Shown here: piece by piece, positions 33,730-44,152 of the stretch
Layout: the number at the start of each line of letters is the position of its first letter
Position numbering within the stretch: the stretch's first letter is position 1
Assembly: GCA_030248225.1 (NCBI GenBank)
Contig: JASANE010029392.1
Coordinates: 1 to 64,000, forward strand
Source of the DNA: Trileptium ribeirensis
Lineage: Eukaryota > Nematoda > Enoplea > Enoplida > Thoracostomopsidae
Reading direction: 5' to 3'
DNA length: 64,000 nucleotides
The notes under the pieces: model-generated
Seen by the model: only the letters and a program-made list of their open reading frames with translations
What the model was told of the DNA's origin: nothing
Databases searched by the model: none
Program-made: the position numbers and the translations under genes

Positions 33730-34114
33730 AAGGACCCCCATGTGAAAGTTTTGTCCACCCTCAGTGTCTCTGCCACCATCAAATATATGGTGTCTTGGAC
33801 ACCATGGTGTTTCTGATGGTATTTTCATATAGTATACATAGTCAGTGTACTGTCGGTAATAGTATGGTGTAGACTACACTATAAATTTTATATGGTGTTA
33901 GCTACACCATGCTGTTATTTACACGAAATATATAATGGGTTTGTGTATGATGTCCTTGACACCGTTAGTAAATAGGTAGATTAAGACACTATAGCTACGT
34001 TAATGGTATCTGATACACCATATTTTGCATTACATAGTGGGGGCATATACCATATACCACTGAATGGTGTGGTCTAGACCATAGGTGGACAAAACTTTCG
34101 CATAAGGGATCCTT
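33730..34114. mobile_element. 385-bp MITE with internal TGGTGT/ACACCA palindromes
   Basis: Terminal inverted repeats AAGGACCCCCATGTGAAAGT (left) and, reversed, AAGGATCCCTTATGCGAAAG (right) continue through TTTTGTCCAC, about 29 bp in all. The interior holds at least five short palindromes with TGGTGT and ACACCA-type arms, such as TGGTGTCTTGGACACCA and TGGTGTTAGCTACACCA. There is no ORF. Flanking TTTATAA/TTTAAAA bases may be a degraded target duplication. Confidence 0.75.
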
Positions 34115-34263
34115 TAAAAATTAAACACCGCATTAATATAAATCATATACTCAAAAGAATCTAATATCATTAAACTTTATGTACATGTTTTGAAGTCATA
34201 ATCAATAAGGACTTTTTGACTGTATAACTATATTGCAGCTAAATGCCATGTCTAAAATTTAAG

Positions 34264-34481
34264 CCTTCCACTTCCTCACATTTTATCACGGATAGCAACA
34301 GGAGCAGCAGCACCGCGATACGACGAAATATGTCATCGACAGCGAGTGTTGGTGATTTTAGACGTCGTGCATTGCTTCGAGTTTTATCGATCATCGGTTT
34401 GTACATCGGTTCTTGGCTGCCGTATCAAATAGTCGCCGTCATTCGACTTGTAGATGAGGAAACGTTTATCAAATGTCATCA
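34264..34481 (+). CDS. GPCR exon 7 (end of intracellular loop 3, TM6)
   Basis: Donor CATCA|GTGAGT leaves two bases, which exon 8 completes to a Gln codon. The segment (residues 489-561) ends loop 3 with a Ser-rich stretch and basic RRRALLRV, then TM6 (about 524-549) with W539-L-P541, the class A W6.48/P6.50 signature. The 5' boundary is uncertain. The best acceptor is TATTGCAG ending at 34238, but all three frames from it close within 24 nt. An AAG acceptor at 34263 keeps phase 0. A one-base frameshift or sequencing error in AAAATTT (34255-34260) would restore the better acceptor. Confidence 0.75.
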
Positions 34482-35001
34482 GTGAGTAAACGTATAATAA
34501 AGTAAATCATTCGCTGATCCCAACTATTACAATGTTTAGTAGCTTTCATTGTTTGATATTATCACGAGTCGATTATAGTCGGCTCTGCTATAAGGATGTG
34601 ACACTCCTCGGCTTTGCAATTTTAAAGCCCGCGGTATGCGGCGGTCATTTTCGCCCTTACCCCAGGTTTATAACCCTCTTCGTGTGTCATAACCCATAAA
34701 CGTGACTACCTTATTCATGTTATCGAACTGGCAAATCCATACCCCGCATGTTCGTGGACCATCGAAAAACCACACCCATGTTCCTGGACTGCTAAATTAC
34801 AACATTCCTATGCTTTCGAACTACTAAATTCAGACTTTTAGGAACTTGTTGAGAAACGAAATACATCGAGTACAACTATAGCCTTTTGAGCCGCTTAGAT
34901 TTTAGATTTGTTCAGTTTGAACTTTTAAACGTTAAATAGCTATCGCAAGAAGTTATGTATGACTGTATTACATGGATTTTGAATCTGGTTAACCTTACTT
35001 G

Positions 35002-35565
35002 TAGACTTATATTATAGATAGAACATTGCTATGAATGTCAGATTGTGATATCACAAGCAATTTAACAGCTCATGCAGGCTTTTGGCCGATAGTTATAGAC
35101 TTATATTATAGATAGAACATTGCTATGAATGTCTGATTGTGATATCACAAGCAATTTAACAGCTCATGCAGGCTTTTGGCCGATAGTTATAGACTTATAT
35201 TATAGATAGAACATTGCTATGAATGTCTGATTGCGATATCACAAGCAATTTAACAGCTCATGCACGCTTTTGGCCGATAGTTATAGACTTATATTGTAGA
35301 TAGAACATTGCTATGAATGTCTGATTGCGATATCACAAGCAATTTAACAGCTCATGCAGGCTTTTGACCGACAGTTATAGACTTATATTATAGATAGAAC
35401 ATTGCTATGAATGTCTGAGTGTGACATCACAAGCAATTTAACAGCTCATGCAGGCTTTTGGCCGATACTTATAGACTTATATTATAGATAGAACATTGCT
35501 ATGAATGTCTGAGTGTGACATCACAAGCAATTTAGCAGCTCATGCAGGCTTTTGACCGATACTTA
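35002..35565. repeat. 94-bp tandem repeat, 6 copies
   Basis: TAGACTTATATT landmarks fall at 35002, 35096, 35190, 35284, 35378 and 35472, exactly 94 bp apart. Copies differ at only a few positions. The first two include the perfect palindrome TTGTGATATCACAA; later copies have one or two changes in it. Confidence 0.9.
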
Positions 35566-35699
35566 TATCGTATGATATTGTAGATTTACTTATGCCAGTG
35601 GTAGACTATAGATATATATATAAGTTAACTGATTTTATACTCACACGGACAGATACTCAGTAAATGCGGTCAACTAACTCGCAAAATCAAGGCTTCAAC

Positions 35700-36850
35700 A
35701 CTTCAGAATATTCTTTTTCTTAGGCTATTCCCACTTCAAGTGGAGTCGCCGTTGGTGCACATTGCGTTTCACTATTTGTAGTCTGTAGCCCCTCCCTGCT
35801 TCAGTCTTTCCTTTGCCATATATTCTTCCTTGTTGTCAATTCATCTGGTCCGAACCTTTTTCTCCTGTCCCCTACTTCATTTCCATCGCTTTTCTCATTA
35901 TGTGACCTTTCTCTGGCTTGATAACATGTCTATGGTATAATATAGTCTTTTCTAGTGTTTCTTCTCATACACTCATATTTGAACTTGGCTTTTCTCCAAA
36001 TCTCTGTGTTCTCTATTCAGCAAAGCATGAAGTGACATCAAGCCTGTCGTAGCATTTTCTTCTCAGCTACATCTATTTTCTTCGCCTGGAGCTATCTGAT
36101 TTTCCACGTTTTCGCCCTACAAATCAGTACCGGGTTTACGTCACTTTGAGGGCGTTTAGTTTCTTGTCACAGAGTACTCGTGTCAGCCTCTTCCAGTTGA
36201 GCCATTCAGCCTGGGTCCTCTTAACCACTTCTAAAGTTCTGTTAACCATCCTCGCTCATGGTTAAATCCCAAGTACCTAAATTTCGCCACTTTCACGAGG
36301 ACATAATCTTGCATCGTGATATTGCTGGTACCAACGTTTGCTTCGTTGCAGCTCGTATACCATGTGTCCTTCTTACAGTCGTTTAGCGCTCTTTCGTCCA
36401 TCAGTTCTACCAGGCTTCTATCTTCTCCTCTGTATCTTCTCTTATATTGCGACACACTGCAATGTCGTCCGGAACCATCATGCTCCAATAGTGCTTCCTT
36501 CTTTTATTTCGATGACATCCATTATTAAGTCAAAAATATTTTGGCTTACTGCAAAACAGTTACGTAGCCCTCTTCGCAAAAAGCTCAGTGTCTCTCACGC
36601 TTTTTGTACAATGTACAGGAGTTTTAGTGTCTGCGCGTATGTCTTGTACTAGGCGTGCTTGCTTCTCGGACACTCCTGTTCTCTCATGTATCTCCAAACG
36701 TTTTGTTGTGGCACTAGGCCATAGGTTTATTAAACTTCAGAAAGATACCATAAAGTATACAGTGTCTTCTCATTTTCGGTTGTTCTCACAGATTCTTAAC
36801 ACAAAGGTGTCATCTATCGTGTCTGTCCTTGGCATGACGCCAAATTATTC
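35700..36850 (-). pseudogene. RTE/BovB-like reverse transcriptase relic, antisense to receptor
   Basis: Read on the minus strand in several frames, recognisable RT pieces follow in order. They are GVSEKQARLVQDIRADTKT, then FDLIMDVI, then a degraded motif C region, and RSLVELMDERAL. NEANVGTSNITMQDYVLVKV and FRYLG follow, and the 3' part has LCDKKLNAL. These match the region after motif A in RTE-type RTs. Stops and frameshifts are frequent. It is more decayed than the RTE copy at 24440-27790 and from a different lineage. Confidence 0.65.
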
Positions 36851-38194
36851 TTCGTCAATGGTAGTTTCTTCTCGAAATATTCATTATATAAGCGTGATTC
36901 CACTTTAGGTGTGTACAAGAATGTTGTTCTTTTGTCGAAATCATTAATTGATTCGCGCAGAAATTAGCGTTTACGTCTTTTCCATTGGCATTCGCATTTT
37001 TGTGAAGGCGAACATAGGTTCTGCTATGTACGAATGGAATTTGCATTGCACATTTCGCACGATTATCAACGTTCTTCAAATGACACTCTGAATCAAACAG
37101 CAATGTTCGCGGTCTGTTTGTGTACTATAGCATACGAGAAAAACACGGTTGGTAATCACGTTTTCACTTGTACGCTATCCGCAAAATGCAATGCTAAATC
37201 GCAAAATAGTGACCACGGACAGCGCCTACACGTCAAGACGGGTGCATCCTGGTTCGTTCACCTTCGCAAAATTTTGGACTCCACCTTGTTTAATATTCGC
37301 ATTAGTACAATTCATTTTTCTCACCCATAAATAACAGTTCATACAAAGAAACTATATGGGAAAACTTTTTAAGTTCCATTCGGCTTTAGACTGGATGGTC
37401 TATAATCAAAGATGTTTAGTATTGCACAAAATGTAAGAGACACTATTTTAATACAATTCAGATTTGTAGCCTCGGATACCTTAATTTAGACTAACATCTG
37501 GATGAGTAAGCAGATCAGTTGCAACTTTTTTCGTGTTATCACACAATAAAGTTCGAAAATCAGTCAACCCTTCCATTTATTGTTAATGACTTAGGCTATA
37601 TAATGTGCCCTGATTTCTGATAGTGACACCAATTTTAATAGTTTTATGCATATGCCAACGCTTCACAGAGAACTCTAGATAAGGTTTGGTTAATATAAAG
37701 AAGACAAATACACTCGCTTGTATAAACTAGAGAGAGGGCACAAAGAGATTCGACATGCGAGATATATAATAAAAAGTTTAGAAAATGATGAACAGATCAG
37801 TCAAAGGTATAAATAAATGTGGAAGAACAAAGTTTACTTTGCATAAAAATAAACACAAGTTCTAGCCCTTAATATTCGAAAAAGGAGACGTCTTTTTTGG
37901 CATACTTTGTGTTCTCTAAAAGTAATAAGTAGTCCAAGTGTGGGTGGTAAGTCTAAGATGCAGTTAAAATTCTTGAATACAATTCAATCAGCCGCCTAAC
38001 TGTTTACGAGCAATACCGTCATAAAAGAGTTGTGTATAAAACTCGTTTAGCAAAAAAACCATAAAATTATTTAAACTTAATCATATTTATCATCATAAAA
38101 CAAACAGGCTAACAGCAAAGTTAAACTTTAAATTAAAATCTATTTCATTAAATCGTCAGCCAAAATCAGATTGAAGTTATGTGATCTGTGCTCT

Positions 38195-38225
38195 AATTAA
38201 TATATATATATATATATATATAAAT
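38195..38225. repeat. TA microsatellite
   Basis: About 15 uninterrupted TA dinucleotides, followed by further TATA-rich sequence. Confidence 0.9.
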
Positions 38226-38274
38226 ATACTTTAATATATATATAAATTGTATTGCATATAAATGCAATTATCAT

Positions 38275-38640
38275 ATATGCCCATGTTCCGACCTCTTAAG
38301 AGTGGGGCCGGCTGAGGTCGGCGGGAGGAAGTCGCGTCTCGGGGGGGCAGAGGATATCTAGGGCGGGGCATAGTGCTCAAGGAGGGTGGTGAAAAAAGTT
38401 GAGAAAATCTCCTCCCACCACCAAGGGCCAATTCTTTCCGATTTTACAACCATTTTGCCATCTTCACCCTATTTCAACCAATTTTGGCTAAAAATTTTCG
38501 GCGCACAGGGAAGGGGGAGGGGGTTGGCTGCGGATCACCAGAAGGCGCGGGTAAGGTTCAGCCTCAGGGACGATAAATTAAGTTCTCGCAGGGGGGTCCA
38601 AGCCCTGATGGGGATAGCCCTCATCCTCTGAGCCGCTATT
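38275..38640. repeat. Copy of the dispersed AATTTT-core / G-rich-flank repeat
   Basis: GC-rich left flank (GTGGGGCCGGCTGAGGTCGG, GCGGGGCATAGTGCTC), core with CGATTTTACAACCATTTTGC and GCTAAAAATTTTCGGCG, and G-rich right flank (AGGGGGAGGGGGTTGGCTG, GCAGGGGGGTCC). Confidence 0.5.
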
Positions 38641-38846
38641 TCGGTATCTATATCAATTAAATATAAATAGGATAATTAATAAATAACATGTATTTATATA
38701 CAAATCTTATTATATATATATATAAATATTAATAAATACTATGAATTTATATATAAATCTTATTTTTAAATTTTTACTTTAAAAGTAGAATTTTCGTTTC
38801 TGTGAGACTTAATAGTTGCAATGCCTTGCATTATTGAATATTTTAG

Positions 38847-39072
38847 GTATGTTAGCTGGATGGAAATACTGTTATCAGTGAACGCATGCTTGAATCCATT
38901 CGTATTCGCTTACCCAGTTACTACAAAAACGACATCACAGGCGTTGGGTACCGCAGCAGCAGCGGGACGACGCTCCGAGACAGCAAGTATTCGCCTAGAA
39001 ACGGGGGCCCTCAAGAAACCGCGAAGCAAGTCATCTCCGGATGCTGGTAACACTGCTGAGCATGTTCTTTAG
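38847..39072 (+). CDS. GPCR exon 8 (TM7 and cytoplasmic tail, stop)
   Basis: Acceptor ATATTTTAG|GTATGTTAG supplies one base to finish the Gln codon from exon 7; the stop TAG is at 39070-39072. TM7 (562-583) reads VNACLNPFVFAY, with N577-P578 at 7.49/7.50 and Phe instead of the NPxxY Tyr. From about residue 584 the tail (VTTKTTSQALGT... ending AEHVL) is Ser/Thr/Lys-rich and coincides with the first unit of the 188-bp tandem array. So either the tail exon was amplified downstream or the gene captured the array's edge. No canonical helix 8 is apparent. Confidence 0.75.
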
Positions 39073-41730
39073 AAAAATTCAAACTTCAACGTCATGGACA
39101 TTGAGTTACCACAAAATCAACATCACAGGCGTTGAATATCGCAGCAGCACCGGGACGACGTTCCGAGACAGAAAGTATTCGCTTACAAACGGGAGCGCTC
39201 AAGAAACCGCTAAGCAAATCATCTCAGGATGCTGGTAACACTTCTGAGCATGTTCTTTAGAAAAGTCCAAACTTCAACGTCATGGACATCGAGTTACCAC
39301 AAAAACGACATCGCAGGCGTTGAATATCGCAGAAGCAGCGGGACAACGCTAAAAGGTAGAAAGTATTCGCTTACAAACAGGAGCCCTGAAGTAACCCCAA
39401 AACAAATCATGTCAGAATGCTGTTAACACTTCTGAGCATATTATTCAGCTAAAGTTCAAACTTCGACGTCATGCGCATCGAGTTACCACAAAATCCAAAT
39501 CGCAGGCGCTGAATATCGCAGCAGCACCGGGTTGACGGTCCGAGACAGAAAGTATTCGCTTACAAACAGGAGCCCTGAAGAAACCGCGAACCAAGTCATC
39601 TCCGGATGCTAGTAACACTGCTGAGCATATTCTTTAGCAAAAGTTCAAACTTCGACTACGTGGGTATTGAGTTACCATAAAATAGAGATCATAGGTGTTG
39701 AATATCGCCGCAACAGCGGGACAACACTCCAAGACAGAAAATACTCGCTTACAAACACGAACCCTGAAGAAGCCGTGAACCAAGTCATCTCCGGACGCAG
39801 GTAACACCGCTGAGTATATTATTTAGTAAAAGTTCAAACTTCAAGGTCATAGACATCGAGTTACCACAAAATCGACATCGCTGGCGTTGAATATCGCAGC
39901 AGCAGCGGGACAACGCTCCGAGATAGAAAGTATTCGCTTACAAACAGGAGCCCTGAAGAAACCGCGAACCAAGTCATCTCCGGATGCTGGTAACACTGCT
40001 GAGCATATTATTTAGTAAAAGTTCAAACCTCAACGTCATAGACATCGAGTTACCACAAAATCGACATCGCAGGCGTTGAATATCGCAGCAGCACCGGGAC
40101 GACGTTCCGAGACAGAATGTATTCGCTTACAAACGGGAGCCCTCAAGAAACCGCTAAGCAAATCATCTCAGGATGCTGGTAACACTTCTGAGCATGTTCT
40201 TTAGAAATGTCCAAACTTCAACGTCATGGACATCGAGTTACCACAAAATAGACATTACAAGCGTCGAATATCGCAGCAGCAGCGGGACAACGCTCGGTGA
40301 CAGTAAATATTCGCCTACAAACGGCACCCTCACGAAACCGCAAAGGAAGTCATCTCCGGATGCTGGTAACACTGCTGAGCATATTATTTAGCAAAAGTTC
40401 AAACTTCGACTACGTGGGTATTGAGTTACCATAAAATAGAGATCATAGGTGTTGAATATTGCCGCAACAGCGGGACAACACTCCAAGACAGAAAATACTC
40501 GCTTACAAACACGAGCCCTGAAGAAGCCGTGAACCAAGTCATCTCCGGATGCAGGTAACACCGCTGAGCATATTATTTAGTAAAAGTTCAAACTTCAAGG
40601 TCATAGACATCGAGTTACCACAAAATCGACATCGCTGGCGTTGAATATCGCAGCAGCAGCGGGACAACGCTCCGAGACAGAAAGTATTCGCTTACAAACA
40701 GGAGCCCTGAAGAAACCGCGAACCAAGTCATCTCCGGATGCTGGTAACACTGCTGAGCATATGATTTAGTAAAAATTCAAACCTCAACGTCATAGACATC
40801 GAGTTACCACAAAATCGACATCGCAGGCGTTGAATATCGCAGCAGCACCGGGACGACGTTCCGAGACAGAAAGTATTCGCTTACAAACGGGAGCCCTCAA
40901 GAAACCGCAAAGCAAATCATCTCAGGATGTTGGTAACACTTCTGAGCATGTTCTTTAGAAATGTCCAAACTTCAACGTCATGGACATCGAGTTAACACAA
41001 AATAGACATCACAAGCGTTGAATATCGCAGCAGCAGCGGGACAACGCTCGGTGACCGTAAATATTCGCCTACAAACGGCACCCTCACGAAACCGCAAAGG
41101 AAGTCATCTCCGGATGCTGGTAACACTGATGAGCATATTATTTAGTAAAAGTTCAAACCTCAACATCATAGACATCGAGTTACCACAAAATAGACATCAC
41201 AAGCGTTGAATATCGCAGCAGCAGCAGGACAACGCTCGGTGACAGTAAATATTCGCCTACAAACGGCACCCTCAAGAAACCGCAAAGCAAATCATCTCTG
41301 GATGCTGGCAACACTGCTGAGCATATTACTAGTAAAAGTTCAAACTTCGACTTAATTACATCGAGTTACCGCAAAATCTACATCGCAGTCGTTGAATATC
41401 GCAGCAGCATCGGGACGAAGCTCCAAGACAGAAAGTAATCGCATACAAACGGAAGCGCTCAAGAAACCGCGAAGCAAATCATCTCCGAATGCTGGTAACA
41501 CTGTTGAGCACATTCTTTAGTAAACATTCAAACTTCGACGCCATGGATATTGAGTTACCACAAAATAGACATCACAGGTGTTGAGTATCGCAGCAGCACC
41601 GGAAGACGCTCAGTGACAGAAAGTATTCGTCTACAAGTGGGAGCCCCCAAAAGCAGCTAAGCACGTCATCTCTAATTGCTAGAACAATGCTGAACATATC
41701 CTTTAATAAAAAGTTCAAACTTCGCCTGCA
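38915..41730. repeat. ~188-bp tandem array of the receptor tail exon, about 15 copies
   Basis: The landmark GGATGCTGGTAACAC recurs at about 39041, 39229, 39417, 39606, 39795, 39984, 40173, 40360, 40549, 40738, 40927, 41114, 41302, 41489 and 41673. The first unit is coding. Read in the receptor's tail frame, copies 1, 2, 6, 7, 10, 11 and 14 stay open to the same TAG; the others contain premature stops. Copies 5-8 and 9-12 are near-duplicates 754 bp apart. TTCTTTAG at each unit end resembles a splice acceptor. Confidence 0.9.
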
Positions 41731-42857
41731 TAGATTTCTGAACTGTATCAGAATTTAATTTTATGCGTCGTTCCAATTTTGTTGCGCAGTAGAAGTCTAA
41801 ATTTCGGTCAGAGGCCCTGCCCGCGGGCCAGGCAGGTCCCGGTAGACGCACTATAACAAACGGATCGTAACGAAATGTTACAGAACGGAGCCGATCCCAA
41901 CGGGCCGCCTCGGGTCAACCAAAATTGGTCCGTTCTCACATCTAGCCCACGACCAAGTGATTTATACATAGGTTGATAATGTTCAGTTTGTTTTAATTAT
42001 TTTTGTCGTGCTAATTTCACGGTTATTCAACTCTACCGTTGGGCATTTAGTGCACAAATTCAAGGAATATACGCAATTTTTTTACCAAATTCATAGAATT
42101 ATAGACAAGAAATATAACACATTATATTATTTTACCGCAAAGATATTGAGCCCTAGTTGTGTATTTTATTATTTTGGCTATGGCCAAGCTGAACATTGCG
42201 ACGTCAACACCCCAATCGAATTTCTATTCTTTTCTGACATATTTGTGGCGGTTTGTATTATCAATTTTATTAAAAACCTAGGCATTAAGAAGTATAAAGT
42301 CTGATTTTGCTTTGTGTTTTGCCTTTTTTTGCTTTTTCAAGTATCCGTTAAAGTTCGATTTTCAAGGTAGCTAGGAGCTCGAAATGCGAGGCCTTAGTAT
42401 TTTTATATATATCGCCTGAATCCTTTATGTCGGAGTGATGAAACTCGAATACTAACGGGCCGGCTGGGCCGAAAATTTTTAGCCTGTTTACACCTCTGTA
42501 CTTCCAATGAATTCTGATAAAAACTGGAGAATGATTTATGAAATCCGACGTATATATACATTGGAGCAATTCCAAATTAAATTTCTGCGATAAACGCGGC
42601 TACCGCATCTTCTACAAGCAAAATTCAACTGCAGTTCAGCTAAATTATTGCTGAACTAAATAGACTGATAATACTTGTTCTGGTCACATAATAGAGTTAA
42701 ATTATTATAGATATTTAAATGCACCTATTTTCAAAATTCACAATTAAATGCGTATAGTTAACTTGCCAACTTGCCTAATAATGCAACTTTCCTAATATAA
42801 CGACACTACGAATTGCAAACAAGATTAAAAAGTATTAGGCTCTGTTCTATCGGAATA
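41731..42857. other. Unassigned sequence downstream of the receptor
   Basis: 41800-41960 is GC-rich and palindromic (CCTGCCCGCGGGCCAGGCAG), suggesting a transposon end; GGGCCGGCTGGGCCGAAAAT near 42457 may be related. 42008-42304 is an open frame without recognisable features. No polyadenylation signal can be tied to the receptor. Confidence 0.3.
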
Positions 42858-42949
42858 AAAAAGGGACTCTACACAAACATCTATCATCCAATTTGAAAAA
42901 TTCTAGCGACGCTCTGCTTATTTTTACTCCTGCCCTTGATGCTTATATA

Positions 42950-44152
42950 TTAACACTTCCGGTACTGAAGCCACTGTTGGTTATGGCATCGCCACGCTAC
43001 GTCGCGTTTTCGACAAAACAGGACGGGAATGTCCTAGATTTATGTCTATGACCATTCCTTAGTCCCACAGTATATTCGCCCGACGTTTGGTCTTGGGTCC
43101 CACCGGTGGGTCCTCAGTCTGGGAGGAATAATGTTTGCTGGCCACGCGGGGGACCCACCGGTGGGACCCTGGTATATTGTTCTCAAAACTTATAAAGAGG
43201 CGTATATATAATATTACATGAATAATAATTAACTTTATTTTGGTACAAGCGCGTTGCCATGGAAGTCTTGTTTGGAATAGGGATAGTAAACTCTTATATC
43301 GTGTTCAAGGAACAGGTCCTCCAAATGGCAATAGAACGGAATCATTGCGGTATTACGCAGTTCAAGACTAATCTAATGCATCATCTCCGCCAAAGGGCCA
43401 AACAACTCCGGTCTGAAACCGGAGTCGGGCCTTCTCCACGAGAACGGATTCTCATCCAACCGGGCATTCCTGAAGGTCATCGGTTAGAAACGCTGGAGGG
43501 CCGAGGCAGGCGGAGGGTCAGCAGACAAACGTCGGCGGTGTTCAGGATGTTACAAACGGTTCGCAGAGGAACTCAATGATACAAACGAGGCGAAAAAGCG
43601 TTCGAAAAAAGTCAGAACATTTTGCTCCGGTGTTAGAACAAGGCGTTTTGTAATGAGTGTTTTTTGCAGATCCAAGCCATCAAGGACAATAAATTTCGCA
43701 AATAACAAATCTCTGCTGAAGTAACAGTATTTCATAAACTTTTTTTTATAATTTAGAAATATAAGTTTGCGGTTAGGATAGGATCCGAATGGTGGGACCC
43801 AGTCTGTTTTTATGTGTTGTCGCTAAAAACTTATCTACTATAATTTCATGATGCTTTTTGGAACGCTATTTGAGTAACTTCGACTATTACTGGAAAGATA
43901 TCACCGCCCATTCTAGAATTTCGATTACTTAAAGATATACCGCGCGAGGGACCCGGCAGTGGGATCCCACGGAATATATCTGACAAGTGCAAAGTTGAGA
44001 CTGTATAGAACAGGCTGACGGAATAAAATGGTGTAAATCTACCACGCTGCTTTTGTAACACGCAATTGAACAACATGGCCAAATGGGACCCTCGTCTGGA
44101 AGCCAAATAGGCGAGGGTCCCACCGGTGGGTCCTCCGTATGGAGAGTGTTAA
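42950..44152 (+). mobile_element. piggyBac-type transposon relic with TTAA duplications
   Basis: TTAA flanks both ends (42950-42953, 44149-44152), with matching termini CACTTCCGG and, reversed, CACTCTCCA. The subterminal palindrome CCCACCGGTGGG occurs near 43099, 43157 and 44120, with a degenerate form near 43949. At about 1.2 kb it retains only the 3' part of a transposase gene, so it is non-autonomous. The host sequence on both sides is the same 80-bp repeat. Confidence 0.8.
43229..43724 (+). pseudogene. C-terminal fragment of a piggyBac-family transposase
   Basis: WYKRVAMEVLFGIGIVNSYI followed by VFK matches the conserved C-terminal region of piggyBac transposases (WW..+.F...+D..+.NAY++Y+). 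After a frameshift near 43500, RRCSGCYKRF and later single Cys residues resemble the family's C-terminal Cys-rich zinc-binding domain; the stop is TAA at 43722-43724. The catalytic Asp-containing core is missing. Confidence 0.7.

Larger units (their letters stand above)
31660..34263 (+). other. Receptor intron 6
   Basis: Begins GTAAGT. It contains the hAT-like ends, a GC-rich block at 32265-32370, a tRNA-like segment on the minus strand (32463-32535), a dispersed AATTTT-core repeat (33265-33565) and the MITE at 33730-34114. The stretch 32600-33265 is AT-rich with nothing recognised. Confidence 0.55.
34482..38846 (+). other. Receptor intron 7
   Basis: Bounded by GTGAGT and ATTTTAG. It contains the 94-bp array (35002-35565), an antisense RTE relic (35700-36850), a TA microsatellite (38195-38225) and an AATTTT-core repeat (38275-38640). 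36860-38190 has only short ORFs (such as 37034-37330) without recognisable features. Confidence 0.6.

Noticed and set aside
39041..40391. MLVTLLSMFF... ORFs repeated in the 188-bp array
   Set aside because: They lie in a frame different from the receptor tail and depend on a chance ATG in each repeat unit.
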